Assembly: GCF_900102945.1 (NCBI RefSeq) | Contig: NZ_FNGI01000005.1 | Coordinates: 1 to 64,000, forward strand | DNA: 64,000 nucleotides | Direction: 5' to 3' | Origin: Modicisalibacter muralis | GTDB taxonomy: Bacteria; Pseudomonadota; Gammaproteobacteria; Pseudomonadales; Halomonadaceae | Shown: positions 9,112 to 18,369 of the stretch, piece after piece | Layout: every line of letters begins with the position of its first letter | Numbering within the stretch: position 1 is the first letter of the stretch | Program-made: the position numbers and the translations under genes | The notes under the pieces: model-generated | Told to the model about the DNA's origin: nothing | The model's database searches: none | What the model saw: only the letters and a program-made list of their open reading frames with translations

Positions 9112-9140
9112 ACTTTAGCCAGCCCGTCTCCATCGGTCAA
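9112..9140 (-). promoter_or_regulatory. prp operon promoter
   Basis: On the minus strand TTGACC (9140-9135), a 17-base spacer and TAAAGT (9117-9112) give a strong sigma-70 match. The start point should fall near 9105, leaving a very short leader that contains operator 1 before the regulator gene. Confidence 0.75.
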
Positions 9141-9202
9141 TAGTGGATGGATACGCATCATCTACATCTTTTGGCGTAGAAACGACACAGAAGCCCTTGC
9201 CA

Positions 9203-9214
9203 GTTGTCGACAAT
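9203..9214. promoter_or_regulatory. Putative PrpR operator 2 (GTTGTCGACAAT)
   Basis: TTGTCGACAA is repeated here 117 bases from operator 1, differing only in one outer base. It lies upstream of the prp promoter and about 150 bases before pabB. It could stabilise repression by looping or act on the divergent side. Confidence 0.5.
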
Positions 9215-9305
9215 CAGTGCGCAAACCTTGCATCAACCGATCCTGAATTGAAAGGCCATAGACAGGCATTGGCAGGCCCCGGGCAGCAAAAAAGCGAGGC
9301 GTCGG

Positions 9306-9334
9306 CGGACAAACCTCTATGCGATGCCTAGAAT
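9306..9334 (+). promoter_or_regulatory. Candidate pabB promoter
   Basis: CGGACA (9306-9311), a 17-base spacer and TAGAAT (9329-9334) make a moderate sigma-70 promoter whose start point near 9341 would leave about 20 bases before the pabB ATG at 9361. It also argues against the in-frame upstream starts at 9319 and 9352. Confidence 0.5.
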
Positions 9335-9360
9335 GGTCCGCTTGCCAAGGGATGCACCGC

Positions 9361-10728
9361 ATGAAACCAAGACTCGACATCACCCCACTGCCCTACCATG
9401 GCGATCCGCTCGAACGCTTCGCGCGCCTGCGCCAGCGGCGTGGTGCCGTGCTGCTCGATAGCGGTCGACCCGAGGGGCCAGGGGGGCGTTACGACATCCT
9501 GTCCAGCGATCCATTGGCCATTTTCGAGGTCGGACTGGACGGCAACCTGCATTGCGATGCGCCCCTGGCGCTACCCGAGGACCCCTTCGCCGCGCAGCAG
9601 GTACTACTCGACAGCCTCGAACTCGATGGTCCCGAAAGCGAGCTGCCCTTTCTCGGCGGGCTGATCGGGTATTGGGGCTACGACCTTGGCCGCCGCCTGG
9701 AAAAGCTACCGGATCGCTCGCGTAATGCCACATCCCTGCCATGGTGCCGCCTGGGTCTGTACGACTGGGCGTTGATTCACGATCACCAACACTGCAAGGC
9801 CTGGCTGGTCGCGACCGCGCAGCGTCGCGCGCAGGTATTGGAGTGGTTGAATGCCGAGCCGGCGCCCGAAAGCTCTTTTGCGATCACCGCCGACTTCAGC
9901 GCCGAGATCGATCGCGCCGGCTATGGCGAGCGCTTTCGCGCCGTGCAGCGTTATATCCATGCCGGGGACTGCTACCAGATCAACCTTGCCCAGCGCTTCA
10001 GTGCGCCTTACCGGGGCGATCTCTGGCAAGCCTACCGGCGCCTGCGCCAGGCAACGCCCACGCCGTTCGCCGGCTATATGGCATGGGACGACAAGGCGGT
10101 ATTGTCATTGTCACCGGAGCGCTTTCTCGACGTTCGCGAAGGCCGGGTGGAAACGCGCCCGATCAAGGGCACCCGCGCACGTGGCGACACACCATGGGAG
10201 GATCGGGCACTGGCCCAGGCATTGACCGAAAGCAGCAAGGACCGCGCCGAGAACGTGATGATCGTCGACCTGCTGCGTAACGACCTGGGCCGGGTGTGCA
10301 CGCCGGGCAGCGTACGCGTGCCGCAATTATGCGGCCTGGAAAGCTACGCCAACGTGCATCATCTGGTCAGTGTGGTCACCGGCGAATTAAGCGCCGGCCG
10401 CTCGCCACTGGACCTGCTGGCCGCTGCCTTTCCCGGTGGCTCGATCACCGGTGCGCCCAAGGTTCGCGCCATGCAGATCATCGACGAACTGGAGCCCAGC
10501 CGGCGCAGCGTCTATTGCGGTAGCCTGGGTTACGTCGATAGTCGTGGCCACATGGACACCTCGATCGCCATTCGCAGCGCCGTGGCCGATGCGGGCCTGT
10601 TGCATTTATGGGGCGGCGGCGGCCTGGTCGCCGATTCCGAGGAACAAGCCGAGTATCGTGAAACCCTGGACAAAATCGGCCGACTGATGGAAGCCCTGGC
10701 TCAGGATTCACATTCACAGGGGACATGA
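9361..10728 (+). CDS. pabB: Aminodeoxychorismate synthase component I
   Basis: Converts chorismate plus ammonia to 4-amino-4-deoxychorismate for folate synthesis; glutamine-derived ammonia would come from PabA, not encoded here. The 455-residue chorismate-binding protein has the C-terminal domain motifs PIKGTRARG, ENVMIVDLLRNDLGR and PGGSITGAPKVRAMQIIDELE. The PIKGT lysine is the residue that distinguishes PabB from TrpE-type anthranilate synthases. The start at 9361 is preceded by AAGGGA. It diverges from the prp operon and its stop lies one base before the start of the downstream transporter gene, so the three genes are likely one transcript. Confidence 0.93.
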   Translation: MKPRLDITPLPYHGDPLERFARLRQRRGAVLLDSGRPEGPGGRYDILSSDPLAIFEVGLDGNLHCDAPLALPEDPFAAQQVLLDSLELDGPESELPFLGGLIGYWGYDLGRRLEKLPDRSRNATSLPWCRLGLYDWALIHDHQHCKAWLVATAQRRAQVLEWLNAEPAPESSFAITADFSAEIDRAGYGERFRAVQRYIHAGDCYQINLAQRFSAPYRGDLWQAYRRLRQATPTPFAGYMAWDDKAVLSLSPERFLDVREGRVETRPIKGTRARGDTPWEDRALAQALTESSKDRAENVMIVDLLRNDLGRVCTPGSVRVPQLCGLESYANVHHLVSVVTGELSAGRSPLDLLAAAFPGGSITGAPKVRAMQIIDELEPSRRSVYCGSLGYVDSRGHMDTSIAIRSAVADAGLLHLWGGGGLVADSEEQAEYRETLDKIGRLMEALAQDSHSQGT

Positions 10729-10729
10729 T

Positions 10730-11803
10730 GTGATCGAAAGCCACACTGCGTCCGCCCCGGCTAGCGATAGCGTCACGCGCTATCTGGCGCGTCGTCGCCG
10801 GCAACTGATGCTGCTCGTCGTGGTGGCCGCGCTGACACTGGCCTCTTTCGTTAGCGATGTCGCCATTGGCCCGAGCGATTATCCGTTTAGCGATATCGTC
10901 GCCGCTCTCCTGAACCCCGGCGACACATCATCGCTGCTCGGCGTGGTGGTCTGGGAGATTCGCTTGCCCGTGGCAACGATGGCCTTGCTGGTCGGCACCG
11001 CTCTGGCGCTGGCCGGTGCCGAGATGCAGACCATCCTCGACAATCCCCTCGCCGACCCTTTCACGCTCGGCGTGTCCTCGGCGGCGAGTTTCGGCGCGGC
11101 GCTGGCTATCGTTCTCGGCCTCGGCGTCATACCCATCGCCGGCAGCCTGCTGGTGACCGGCAATGCCTTCGTGTTGGCGATGCTGGCCTCACTGACGATC
11201 TGGGGCGTCAGCCGACTACGCGGCGTGAGCGTACAGAGCATGGTGCTGCTGGGCATCGCCATCATGTTCTTTTTCAATGCATTGCTCGGGCTGATGCAAT
11301 ATCTGGCCTCGCCACAGGCTTTGCAGCAACTCATGTTCTGGTCGCTGGGCAGCCTGGCCAAGGCCAGTTGGAGCAAGGTCGGACTCATCGCCTTGACACT
11401 GGCGCTCTGCGTACCCGTGTTCGCGCATGCCGGCTGGCGTTTGACCGCGCTGCGCCTGGGCGACATCCACGCCAAGGCGTTGGGCGTCAATGTCGGCCGC
11501 CTGCGCCTGACGGTGCTGCTGTGCTGTTCGCTGCTGGCCGCCACCGCGGTGGCCTTTGTCGGCACCATCGGTTTCGTCGGCCTGGTCGGGCCGCATATCG
11601 CCCGGCTGCTGGTCGGCGAGGACCAACGCATTTTCATGCCCATGGCGGGACTCTGCGGCGCCCTGATCATGTCGTTGACGTCGATCGTGTCGAAGACGTT
11701 GATTCCCGGCATTCTGTTTCCCGTGGGTATCATCACCGCGTTGATCGGCCTGCCGTTCTTCGCCTCGCTGATTCTACGCGGCCGCCGGGAGATATGGGGA
11801 TGA
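10730..11803 (+). CDS. FecCD-family ABC transporter permease (iron-chelate/B12 type)
   Basis: Inner-membrane permease of a type II ABC importer for siderophores, haem or cobalamin. The 357-residue protein has about nine or ten hydrophobic segments and the family signatures EIRLPVATMALLVGTALALAG and FVGLVGPHIARLLVGEDQR near the C-terminus, where the coupling helix meets the ATPase. It starts at a GTG with AGGGGA upstream, one base after the pabB stop, and its stop overlaps the next gene (ATGA). No substrate-binding protein or TonB-dependent receptor is encoded nearby, so the substrate cannot be named. Confidence 0.9.
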   Translation: MIESHTASAPASDSVTRYLARRRRQLMLLVVVAALTLASFVSDVAIGPSDYPFSDIVAALLNPGDTSSLLGVVVWEIRLPVATMALLVGTALALAGAEMQTILDNPLADPFTLGVSSAASFGAALAIVLGLGVIPIAGSLLVTGNAFVLAMLASLTIWGVSRLRGVSVQSMVLLGIAIMFFFNALLGLMQYLASPQALQQLMFWSLGSLAKASWSKVGLIALTLALCVPVFAHAGWRLTALRLGDIHAKALGVNVGRLRLTVLLCCSLLAATAVAFVGTIGFVGLVGPHIARLLVGEDQRIFMPMAGLCGALIMSLTSIVSKTLIPGILFPVGIITALIGLPFFASLILRGRREIWG

Positions 11804-12582
11804 GCCTGCGTATCGAGTGTCTCAGTTGCCGCATGGGTGGCCAGCCGATTCTGCATCGGGTCGACGATCTCGAAGCGTGGCCCGGCGAGATCACCGCCCT
11901 GGTCGGCCCTAACGGCGCCGGCAAATCGACCCTGCTCAAGAACATTGCCGGCCTGGTGACCGCCGCCGGCGGCATCGTGCTCGATGGCGCCTCGCTCTCG
12001 AATACCTCCTTCACGGCGCGCGCCCAGAAGCTCTATTACCTGCCTCAGGACATCGGCTCGAACAGCGTGCTTACGGTGTTCGAAGCGGTGCTACTGGCAC
12101 GCCGCACGCGGACCAGCGAGCATGGTCACGAAGCCCTGTACAAAGTGCGCGATACCCTGCGTGCGCTGGAGTTGGAGGACCTGGCCGAGCGCGCATTGGC
12201 CACGCTTTCCGGTGGCCAGCGCCAGCGCGTGGCGATCGCCCAGGCAGTGGTTCGCGAACCGCGACTGCTGCTGCTCGATGAACCGACCAGCGCGCTCGAC
12301 CTGCATCATCAGTTGCAGGTGCTCGAATGGCTGTCGCGCCTGGCGCGCGAGCGCGGTATCGTCGTGATCATGGCGATTCACGACCTTAGCCTCGCCGCGC
12401 GTTTCGCGGCGCATGTCTGGATGCTGCACCAAGGGCGCAGCGTGGCCCACGGCACCCCCGGCGACGTTCTCACCAGAGCCCGGCTGCGCGAAGTCTACGC
12501 GATTGAAACGCACATCGAATGGCCTGCTGACCAGCCACCTCGCATTACTCCGCTGGCAGCCACTCGGCGTCTGGGCATATAG
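11800..12582 (+). CDS. ABC transporter ATP-binding protein (FecE/BtuD type)
   Basis: ATPase partner of the preceding permease. The 260-residue protein shows Walker A GPNGAGKST (about residues 37-45), a Q-loop, the signature LSGGQRQRVAIAQA, Walker B LLLLDEPTSALD and the H-loop AIHDLS. The ATG overlaps the permease stop by four bases, which fixes the start and implies coupled translation. An in-frame upstream extension would run antiparallel in sense to the permease coding frame and is not credible. The sequence resembles iron-chelate importers more than molybdate or zinc ones, but specificity is unknown. Confidence 0.92.
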   Translation: MSLRIECLSCRMGGQPILHRVDDLEAWPGEITALVGPNGAGKSTLLKNIAGLVTAAGGIVLDGASLSNTSFTARAQKLYYLPQDIGSNSVLTVFEAVLLARRTRTSEHGHEALYKVRDTLRALELEDLAERALATLSGGQRQRVAIAQAVVREPRLLLLDEPTSALDLHHQLQVLEWLSRLARERGIVVIMAIHDLSLAARFAAHVWMLHQGRSVAHGTPGDVLTRARLREVYAIETHIEWPADQPPRITPLAATRRLGI

Positions 12583-12729
12583 CACCGAAATTACTAAGGC
12601 ATCGATGCGTATTGATATTCGAGTTATATAAGGATCGAACCAAACAGTATTGGGGCGAAGGCCCCGCGCTTTGCTAGGGTATCGACATTATCGGAGGCGT
12701 TGCCTCTCATTCGATCCCGGGAGGGCTAC
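12583..12729. other. Spacer before cysH, no clear promoter
   Basis: This spacer holds a 10-bp palindrome GCATCGATGC (12599-12608), an AT-rich stretch (TTGATATTCGAGTTATATAA) and a GGGGC/GCCCC hairpin without a T-run. No consensus promoter was identified; an activator-dependent (CysB) promoter would not need one. Confidence 0.35.
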
Positions 12730-13350
12730 ATGAACCTGAACATAGACACTATCAATCGGGAGCTCGGCAACGACCCACAGGCGCTGATACGTTGGGGCCT
12801 AGGGCTCAATCAACGCGCGATCTGCACGACCAATTTCCGTCCATTCGAGGCGGTGATCCTGCACATGATCACCCAGGTACAGCCGGATATTCCCATTGTC
12901 TGGATGGATTCCGGCTACAACACCGATGCGACCTACCGCTTTGCCGACGACATCGCCAAGCGCCTGTCGCTCAACCTGACCGTCTATCATCCGCAGCGCT
13001 CGCGGGCCCATCGCGAAGCGCTGGAGGGCCCCACGCCATCGATCGACGACCCGCGCCACGCGGCCTTTACCGACGAGGTCAAGCTCGAGCCTTTCCAGCG
13101 CGCCCTGCGTGAAACGGCGCCCGATATCTGGTTTACCGCGTTACGCGCCGAGGACACCGCGCAGCGTGCCCAGATGCAGCCGGTTTCGGTCAATGCCAAC
13201 GGCTTGATCAAGGTTGCCCCCGTGCTGCATTGGACGGCCAAGGATATGTATCAATATCTGCTCAGGCATGACCTTCCCAACAACTTCGATTACTTCGACC
13301 CGACCAAGGTCGAGGACAAGCGCGAATGCGGGCTGCATCTACAGCACTGA
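12730..13350 (+). CDS. cysH: Compact CysH-like phosphoadenosine phosphosulfate reductase
   Basis: Predicted to reduce PAPS to sulfite with thioredoxin in assimilatory sulfate reduction. The protein has 206 residues against 244 in E. coli CysH. It retains the DIPIVWMDSGYNTDATYRFADDI segment, WFTALRAEDT and the C-terminal RECGLH with the single catalytic Cys. It lacks the CC...CxxC cysteines of the 4Fe-4S APS reductases, so PAPS is the likelier substrate. The usual SSSFG phosphate-binding loop is replaced by TTNFR, and about 30 residues before the catalytic tail are missing. The start follows GGAGGG. It is convergent with cysB, separated by a terminator. Confidence 0.8.
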   Translation: MNLNIDTINRELGNDPQALIRWGLGLNQRAICTTNFRPFEAVILHMITQVQPDIPIVWMDSGYNTDATYRFADDIAKRLSLNLTVYHPQRSRAHREALEGPTPSIDDPRHAAFTDEVKLEPFQRALRETAPDIWFTALRAEDTAQRAQMQPVSVNANGLIKVAPVLHWTAKDMYQYLLRHDLPNNFDYFDPTKVEDKRECGLHLQH

Positions 13351-13369
13351 CCATCAGACGCAACCAAGG

Positions 13370-13401
13370 CGCCCGTCGAAAAAATTTCGACGGGCGTTTT
13401 T
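13370..13401 (+). terminator. Rho-independent terminator after cysH
   Basis: CGCCCGTCGAAA (13370-13381) pairs perfectly with 13385-13396 around a three-base A loop and is followed by TTTTT. It ends cysH transcription just before the 3' end of the convergent cysB. Confidence 0.9.
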
Positions 13402-13423
13402 CATCGGCGAGCGGTAAGTCGTT

Positions 13424-14635
<1,212 letters not shown>

Positions 14636-14680
14636 TATAGACAAGCATGCTAGAGACAAGCACGCTAAAGACAAGCGCTC
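14636..14680 (+). repeat. Three tandem 15-bp repeats upstream of trxA
   Basis: Units TATAGACAAGCATGC, TAGAGACAAGCACGC and TAAAGACAAGCGCTC follow each other without spacing and end 19 bases before the trxA ATG. All share TA-AGACAAGC. Each begins with a -10-like hexamer (TATAGA, TAGAGA, TAAAGA). They could be a regulator's direct-repeat site or part of the trxA leader. Confidence 0.8.
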
Positions 14681-14699
14681 AGCAATTTTGGAGATTCAC

Positions 14700-15023
14700 A
14701 TGGCTAACAATGTCGATGTCACCACGGCCAACTTCGAACAGGAAGTCCTCAAGGCCGACAAGCCGGTTCTGCTGAAGTTCTGGGCACCCTGGTGCGGCCC
14801 CTGCAAGATGATGGCGCCGGTGGTCGATGAAGTCGCCGACGAAAAAGCCGATAACATCAAGGTCGTCAGCGTCAATGTCGACGACGCGCCGGAAATTGCC
14901 GCCGAGCATGGCGTACGTGGCGTGCCCACCGTCATGCTATTCAAGTCTGGCGCCAAGGTCGCCTCGCTGGTCGGTGCGCAGTCCAAATCGCAACTGACCC
15001 AGTTTATCGAACAGAACGGCTAA
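14700..15023 (+). CDS. trxA: Thioredoxin 1
   Basis: Small cytosolic disulfide reductase that supplies electrons to enzymes such as ribonucleotide reductase and PAPS reductase. The 107-residue protein has the WCGPC active site at residues 31-35, the conserved cis-Pro in RGVPTVMLF and an otherwise standard thioredoxin fold. The ATG at 14700 has GGAGA upstream; a TTG four codons earlier overlaps that site and is rejected. Three 15-bp repeats precede it and a terminator follows it. Its position close to the sulfate reductase gene fits the electron-donor role, although they are separate transcripts. Confidence 0.97.
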   Translation: MANNVDVTTANFEQEVLKADKPVLLKFWAPWCGPCKMMAPVVDEVADEKADNIKVVSVNVDDAPEIAAEHGVRGVPTVMLFKSGAKVASLVGAQSKSQLTQFIEQNG

Positions 15024-15049
15024 AACCCCGCCCCTGCTCGCTGGATCGA

Positions 15050-15075
15050 CGCCTCGTCATTCGACGGGGCGTTTT
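15050..15075 (+). terminator. Rho-independent terminator after trxA
   Basis: CGCCTCGTC (15050-15058) pairs with GACGGGGCG (15063-15071, one G-T pair), followed by TTTT. It overlaps the last codons of the convergent exporter gene. Confidence 0.8.
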
Positions 15076-16151
15076 GGTGCTGCGAACTCTCTGCCTCGCC
15101 CTCTCGACTCGCTACGACCACCCATCATACGCGCCAGCCAGCGCGTCTCCGGATGACTGTTGAGGGCGATTTTCAGTGTCATGGTCAACGGCACCGAAAG
15201 CAGCATGCCCACCGGGCCCAGAATCCAACCCCATATCACCAACGATAAGAACGCCGCTAACGTCGACAGGCCCAACGTTTGGCCCATCACACGCGGTTCG
15301 ATCACGTTGCCCATGGCGAAATTGATGATCAGATAAGCCACCGTCAGTAAACCCGCTTCCCATAACCCGCCTTCCGGCATCACCAGTGCCATCAGCACTG
15401 CGGGTATCGCCGCCAGCACCGAGCCAATGTTGGGAATGTAGTTCAAGCAAAATGCTAATGTCGCCCACAGCAGCGGAAAATCAATCCCTATCAGCCAGCA
15501 CGACAGGTAAACCAACACACCCGAGACCAGGCTGATCAGGGTCTTGACGGCCAGATAGCGCTTGAGATTGTAACTGAACTCCGTGAAGCGCCGCAGGCTA
15601 GGCGCCGGGTCGAGCAACGCTTCCGATACCTTGTCGCGAAAGCTGAGCGTCTCGAACAGCATGAAGCTGACGAGCAGGAGAATCAGCAGACTCTGCGACA
15701 ACAAATTGCCAATGCTTTCCAGTAGCATCGGCATGAACTGCGAGAACGTCGACATATCCAGCCAGCCGGAGATACTGGCCGGCTGCAGATAGCCACCGAG
15801 TTGCGGTGCCCAGCTCAACAGTGCGTAATACTGTGCCAGCAGTTGATCTTCCAGATCCGGCAGCACCTTCATGAAAGCCGCGATACTGCCGGCCAGCAGC
15901 GACCCCAGCAGAATGACCAACACGCCAAGAATCAGCAACGTGATCATTACCGCCAGGCTGCGCCCCACGCCGTGGCGATGCAGCCAATGCACGGGCGCAG
16001 TGCAGAGCACGGCAATGAACAGCGAGAGAATCAATGGCACCAGCAGGCTAGCACCCAGTTTCATGCCACCGATGATTATCACCAGTGCCGCTAGCGACAT
16101 GGTCAGGTTGAGGGGGATGTGGCGCTTTTTCTTGTCGACGTCGATATCCAT
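15057..16151 (-). CDS. AI-2E family transporter (PerM/TqsA-like permease)
   Basis: Polytopic inner-membrane protein of 364 residues with about eight hydrophobic segments. The order is a first pair near residues 15-55, a long central amphipathic region (about 100-190), then clustered C-terminal helices with NYIPNIGSVLAAIPAVLMAL and the family signature NVIEPRVMG. Members export autoinducer-2 or other small molecules, or act as sodium antiporters; the substrate here cannot be assigned. The ATG at 16151 has AGGAAAGG upstream. Reading further upstream would translate the sspB terminator, so that extension is rejected. A basic C-terminal tail (RSESRGRGREF) is cytosolic. Confidence 0.88.
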   Translation of the reverse strand: MDIDVDKKKRHIPLNLTMSLAALVIIIGGMKLGASLLVPLILSLFIAVLCTAPVHWLHRHGVGRSLAVMITLLILGVLVILLGSLLAGSIAAFMKVLPDLEDQLLAQYYALLSWAPQLGGYLQPASISGWLDMSTFSQFMPMLLESIGNLLSQSLLILLLVSFMLFETLSFRDKVSEALLDPAPSLRRFTEFSYNLKRYLAVKTLISLVSGVLVYLSCWLIGIDFPLLWATLAFCLNYIPNIGSVLAAIPAVLMALVMPEGGLWEAGLLTVAYLIINFAMGNVIEPRVMGQTLGLSTLAAFLSLVIWGWILGPVGMLLSVPLTMTLKIALNSHPETRWLARMMGGRSESRGRGREFAAPKRPVE

Positions 16152-16187
16152 GACAGCCTTTCCTGGCAGATGCTGTCCCCATGATGA

Positions 16188-16222
16188 CAAAAAAACGGGT
16201 GATTCAGAATCACCCGTTTTTT
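16188..16222. terminator. Bidirectional Rho-independent terminator after sspB
   Basis: An 11-bp perfect inverted repeat (ACGGGTGATTC / GAATCACCCGT) around a single A carries an A-run on one side and a T-run on the other, so it can terminate in both directions. Its main role is to end the sspA-sspB transcript on the minus strand. Confidence 0.9.
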
Positions 16223-16248
16223 GGCTCACCTAGACATCAGCGAATGGC

Positions 16249-16722
16249 TTATTTAATCACGCGCAATGATGCCCGACCCTTGCGTGGCGTTTCGTCATGA
16301 CTCTCTTCTTCCGCGCTGGACTCGACGTTGCCTTCGACGCTTGCCAGGGTCGGACGCTCGTCATCGTCTTGCACTGCATCCTCTGGCGCAGCCTCTTGAT
16401 AACCCGGCATCACCGGCTCGTGCCCAAATACCATGCCCACGCCATTCTCGCGAGCATAGAGGGCAATCAACGCCTCGCAGGGCACGATGACCTGCATCGG
16501 TTGCCCGCCGAAGCGCGCGCTGAAGGTGACCACATCATTGGCTAACAACAAATCGCGAACCGCCGTTGGCGCGATATTCAAAACGATCTGGCCGTTTTGA
16601 ATGAACTGGCCAGGCACCTGAACGCCATCGCGTTCGGCATCGACGACGATATACGGCGTTTGGTCATTATCCAGTAACCACTCGTACAGGGCCCTGGCGA
16701 GGTAGGGACGGCTGGACAGCAT
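16249..16722 (-). CDS. sspB: ClpXP protease specificity-enhancing factor SspB
   Basis: Adaptor that delivers ssrA-tagged and other substrates to ClpXP. The 157-residue protein has the N-terminal SspB fold (SSRPYLARALYEWLLDNDQTPYI, about residues 3-25; APTAVRDLLLANDVVTFSARF), an acidic disordered linker, and the C-terminal ClpX-binding peptide RASLRVIK that ends the protein. The start at 16722 has a G-rich Shine-Dalgarno (AAGGGGGC). It lies 82 bases downstream of sspA and is followed by a strong terminator. Confidence 0.95.
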   Translation of the reverse strand: MLSSRPYLARALYEWLLDNDQTPYIVVDAERDGVQVPGQFIQNGQIVLNIAPTAVRDLLLANDVVTFSARFGGQPMQVIVPCEALIALYARENGVGMVFGHEPVMPGYQEAAPEDAVQDDDERPTLASVEGNVESSAEEESHDETPRKGRASLRVIK

Positions 16723-16804
16723 AAGTTTGCCCCCTTGTTTCGGCTGATCGCGACGGGTGCCGGCCGAGCATGACGGGTTCGGCCGGCGAGTCACGACGAT
16801 GGAT

Positions 16805-17431
16805 TCAGGCGCGCATTTCGCGCTCGTGTTCAGACAATGAAGCCTTGAAGGCATCCCGCGCGAACAGGCGCTCCATATATGAGACCAGCGGCTTGACCTG
16901 CTTTTCAGGCAGTTCGATGCCCAGTGCCGGCAAGCGCCATAGAATCGGCGCTATGCAGCAGTCCACCAGCGAGAATTCCTCGCTCATGAAGAACGGCATG
17001 TCCTCGAAGATCGGGCTGATGCCCACCAGGCTTTCGCGCAATTCCTTGCGCGCCTTTTCGGCATCCTTCTTGTTGCCAGCGAGCACCACCTCGGCCAGCG
17101 GGCACCATTCACGCTCGATGCGATGCATCCACAACCGGCTCTGTGCCCTTGCCACCGGATATACCGGCAGCAATGGCGGATGCGGGAAGCGCTCATCGAG
17201 ATACTCCATCATCACCTTGGATTCATAGAGCACCAGGTCGCGGTCCAACAGCGTGGGAACGCTGTTGTACGGATTGAGATCCGCCAGCTCGGCGGGACGG
17301 CTATCCTCGGTGACATCGACAATATCCACGGCGACGCCCTTCTCGGCCAGCACGATACGCACGCGATGGCTGTAATGATCATCACTGCCGGAGTAGAAGG
17401 TCATCGACGACCGCTTGGCCACTACACCCAT
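16805..17431 (-). CDS. sspA: Stringent starvation protein A
   Basis: RNA polymerase-associated, glutathione-S-transferase-like regulator of stationary-phase and acid-stress genes. The 208 residues show the N-terminal thioredoxin-like domain ([26 protein letters not shown]) and an all-helical C-terminal GST domain. The catalytic Ser/Cys of true GSTs is absent, as is usual for SspA. The start at 17431 follows GAGGAAG; upstream in-frame codons lack such a site. It is first of the sspA-sspB pair downstream of petABC. Confidence 0.95.
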   Translation of the reverse strand: MGVVAKRSSMTFYSGSDDHYSHRVRIVLAEKGVAVDIVDVTEDSRPAELADLNPYNSVPTLLDRDLVLYESKVMMEYLDERFPHPPLLPVYPVARAQSRLWMHRIEREWCPLAEVVLAGNKKDAEKARKELRESLVGISPIFEDMPFFMSEEFSLVDCCIAPILWRLPALGIELPEKQVKPLVSYMERLFARDAFKASLSEHEREMRA

Positions 17432-17549
17432 GTAACACTTCCTCGCATCAGTTCGAGTGGGGATGATAACACGACATACGTAGGACGAGAGCCGCTCGCG
17501 ACTCTGATTGATCGCCACTCGCCCGAGCGCGGCCCGACCCATACGCAGC

Positions 17550-17581
17550 GGGGGCGCACGGCCAGCAAGCCGCACGCCCCC
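17550..17581. terminator. Strong hairpin downstream of petC
   Basis: GGGGGCG plus six further pairs (two G-T) give a 13-bp stem around a six-base loop. No T-run follows on the minus strand. It is the only candidate end of the petABC transcript in the 167-base gap before sspA. Confidence 0.45.
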
Positions 17582-17598
17582 ACTCAGAGAAGGCGCCG

Positions 17599-18369
17599 TC
17601 AGTGAATGTCGCGCCAGTACTCACGCTTGAGCAGGTAAGCGATCAAGCCGAAGATAACCAGGAAAATCAGCACTTTCGGCCCAAGAGATTGCGCCTGCAG
17701 CCTGGCCGGCTCGCCAACATAGGCGAGGAAGTTTGTCAGGTCCCACATCGCCTGATCGAACTCCTCCGGACTCATCGAGCCAGGCTCAGTGATCTGCAGC
17801 ACATGGCAGGATTCGTAGAGCCCCGAAAGCGGATCCAGCTTGGCGTCCGGCACCCCGGCCTCGGATGTGCGCGCGCAGACCATCTCCTGCACGCCTTGTA
17901 GCGGCTCCAGCACGTTGGGCATGCCGACATCGGGGAACACCGTGTTATTGACGCCCCACGGCCGCTCGGGATCCTTGTAGAAGCTGCGCAGGTAGGTGTA
18001 AATCCAATCGGTACCGCGCAGACGCGCTTCCAGCGTCAGATCCGGCGGCGCAGCGCCGAACCAACCAGCCGCGTCCTCTTCCTCCATGGCGATACGCATC
18101 TGATCGTTGAAGGTGAGGTCCTCGGCGAAGATCAGGTTTTCTTCGACCAGGTCTTGAGATATGCCGAGATCCTCGGCGGCACGGCTGAAACGCTGATACT
18201 CGAGTGAGTGACAACCCATGCAGTAGTTGACGTAAAGCTTCATGCCGTTCTGCAACGACGCCTTGTCGTGCAGGTCGGGGGTCATCTCGTCGAGATGAAC
18301 ATTGCCTTCCGCCGCCAAGGCATTGAAGGGCACCAGCGCGAAGAGCAGTGCGAACAGTTGCTTTTTCAT
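17599..18369 (-). CDS. petC: Ubiquinol-cytochrome c reductase, cytochrome c1
   Basis: Haem c-bearing subunit of the respiratory bc1 complex that passes electrons from the Rieske protein to cytochrome c. The 256-residue precursor has a signal peptide ([20 protein letters not shown]), the haem motif CMGCH at residues 50-54, a distal Met ligand candidate in the C-terminal half and a C-terminal membrane anchor ([20 protein letters not shown]). The ATG overlaps the petB stop by one base (TAATG). An open frame continues upstream within petB and is not part of the gene. Confidence 0.96.
   Translation of the reverse strand: MKKQLFALLFALVPFNALAAEGNVHLDEMTPDLHDKASLQNGMKLYVNYCMGCHSLEYQRFSRAAEDLGISQDLVEENLIFAEDLTFNDQMRIAMEEEDAAGWFGAAPPDLTLEARLRGTDWIYTYLRSFYKDPERPWGVNNTVFPDVGMPNVLEPLQGVQEMVCARTSEAGVPDAKLDPLSGLYESCHVLQITEPGSMSPEEFDQAMWDLTNFLAYVGEPARLQAQSLGPKVLIFLVIFGLIAYLLKREYWRDIH

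Noticed and set aside
14636-14671. Three tandem trxA promoters based on the TAxAGA hexamers
   Set aside because: No -35 box stands at 16-18 bases from any of them; the repeats are recorded as repeats only.
16152-16229. N-terminal extension of the AI-2E-family exporter
   Set aside because: It would translate the sspB terminator hairpin; the ATG at 16151 has a good Shine-Dalgarno.
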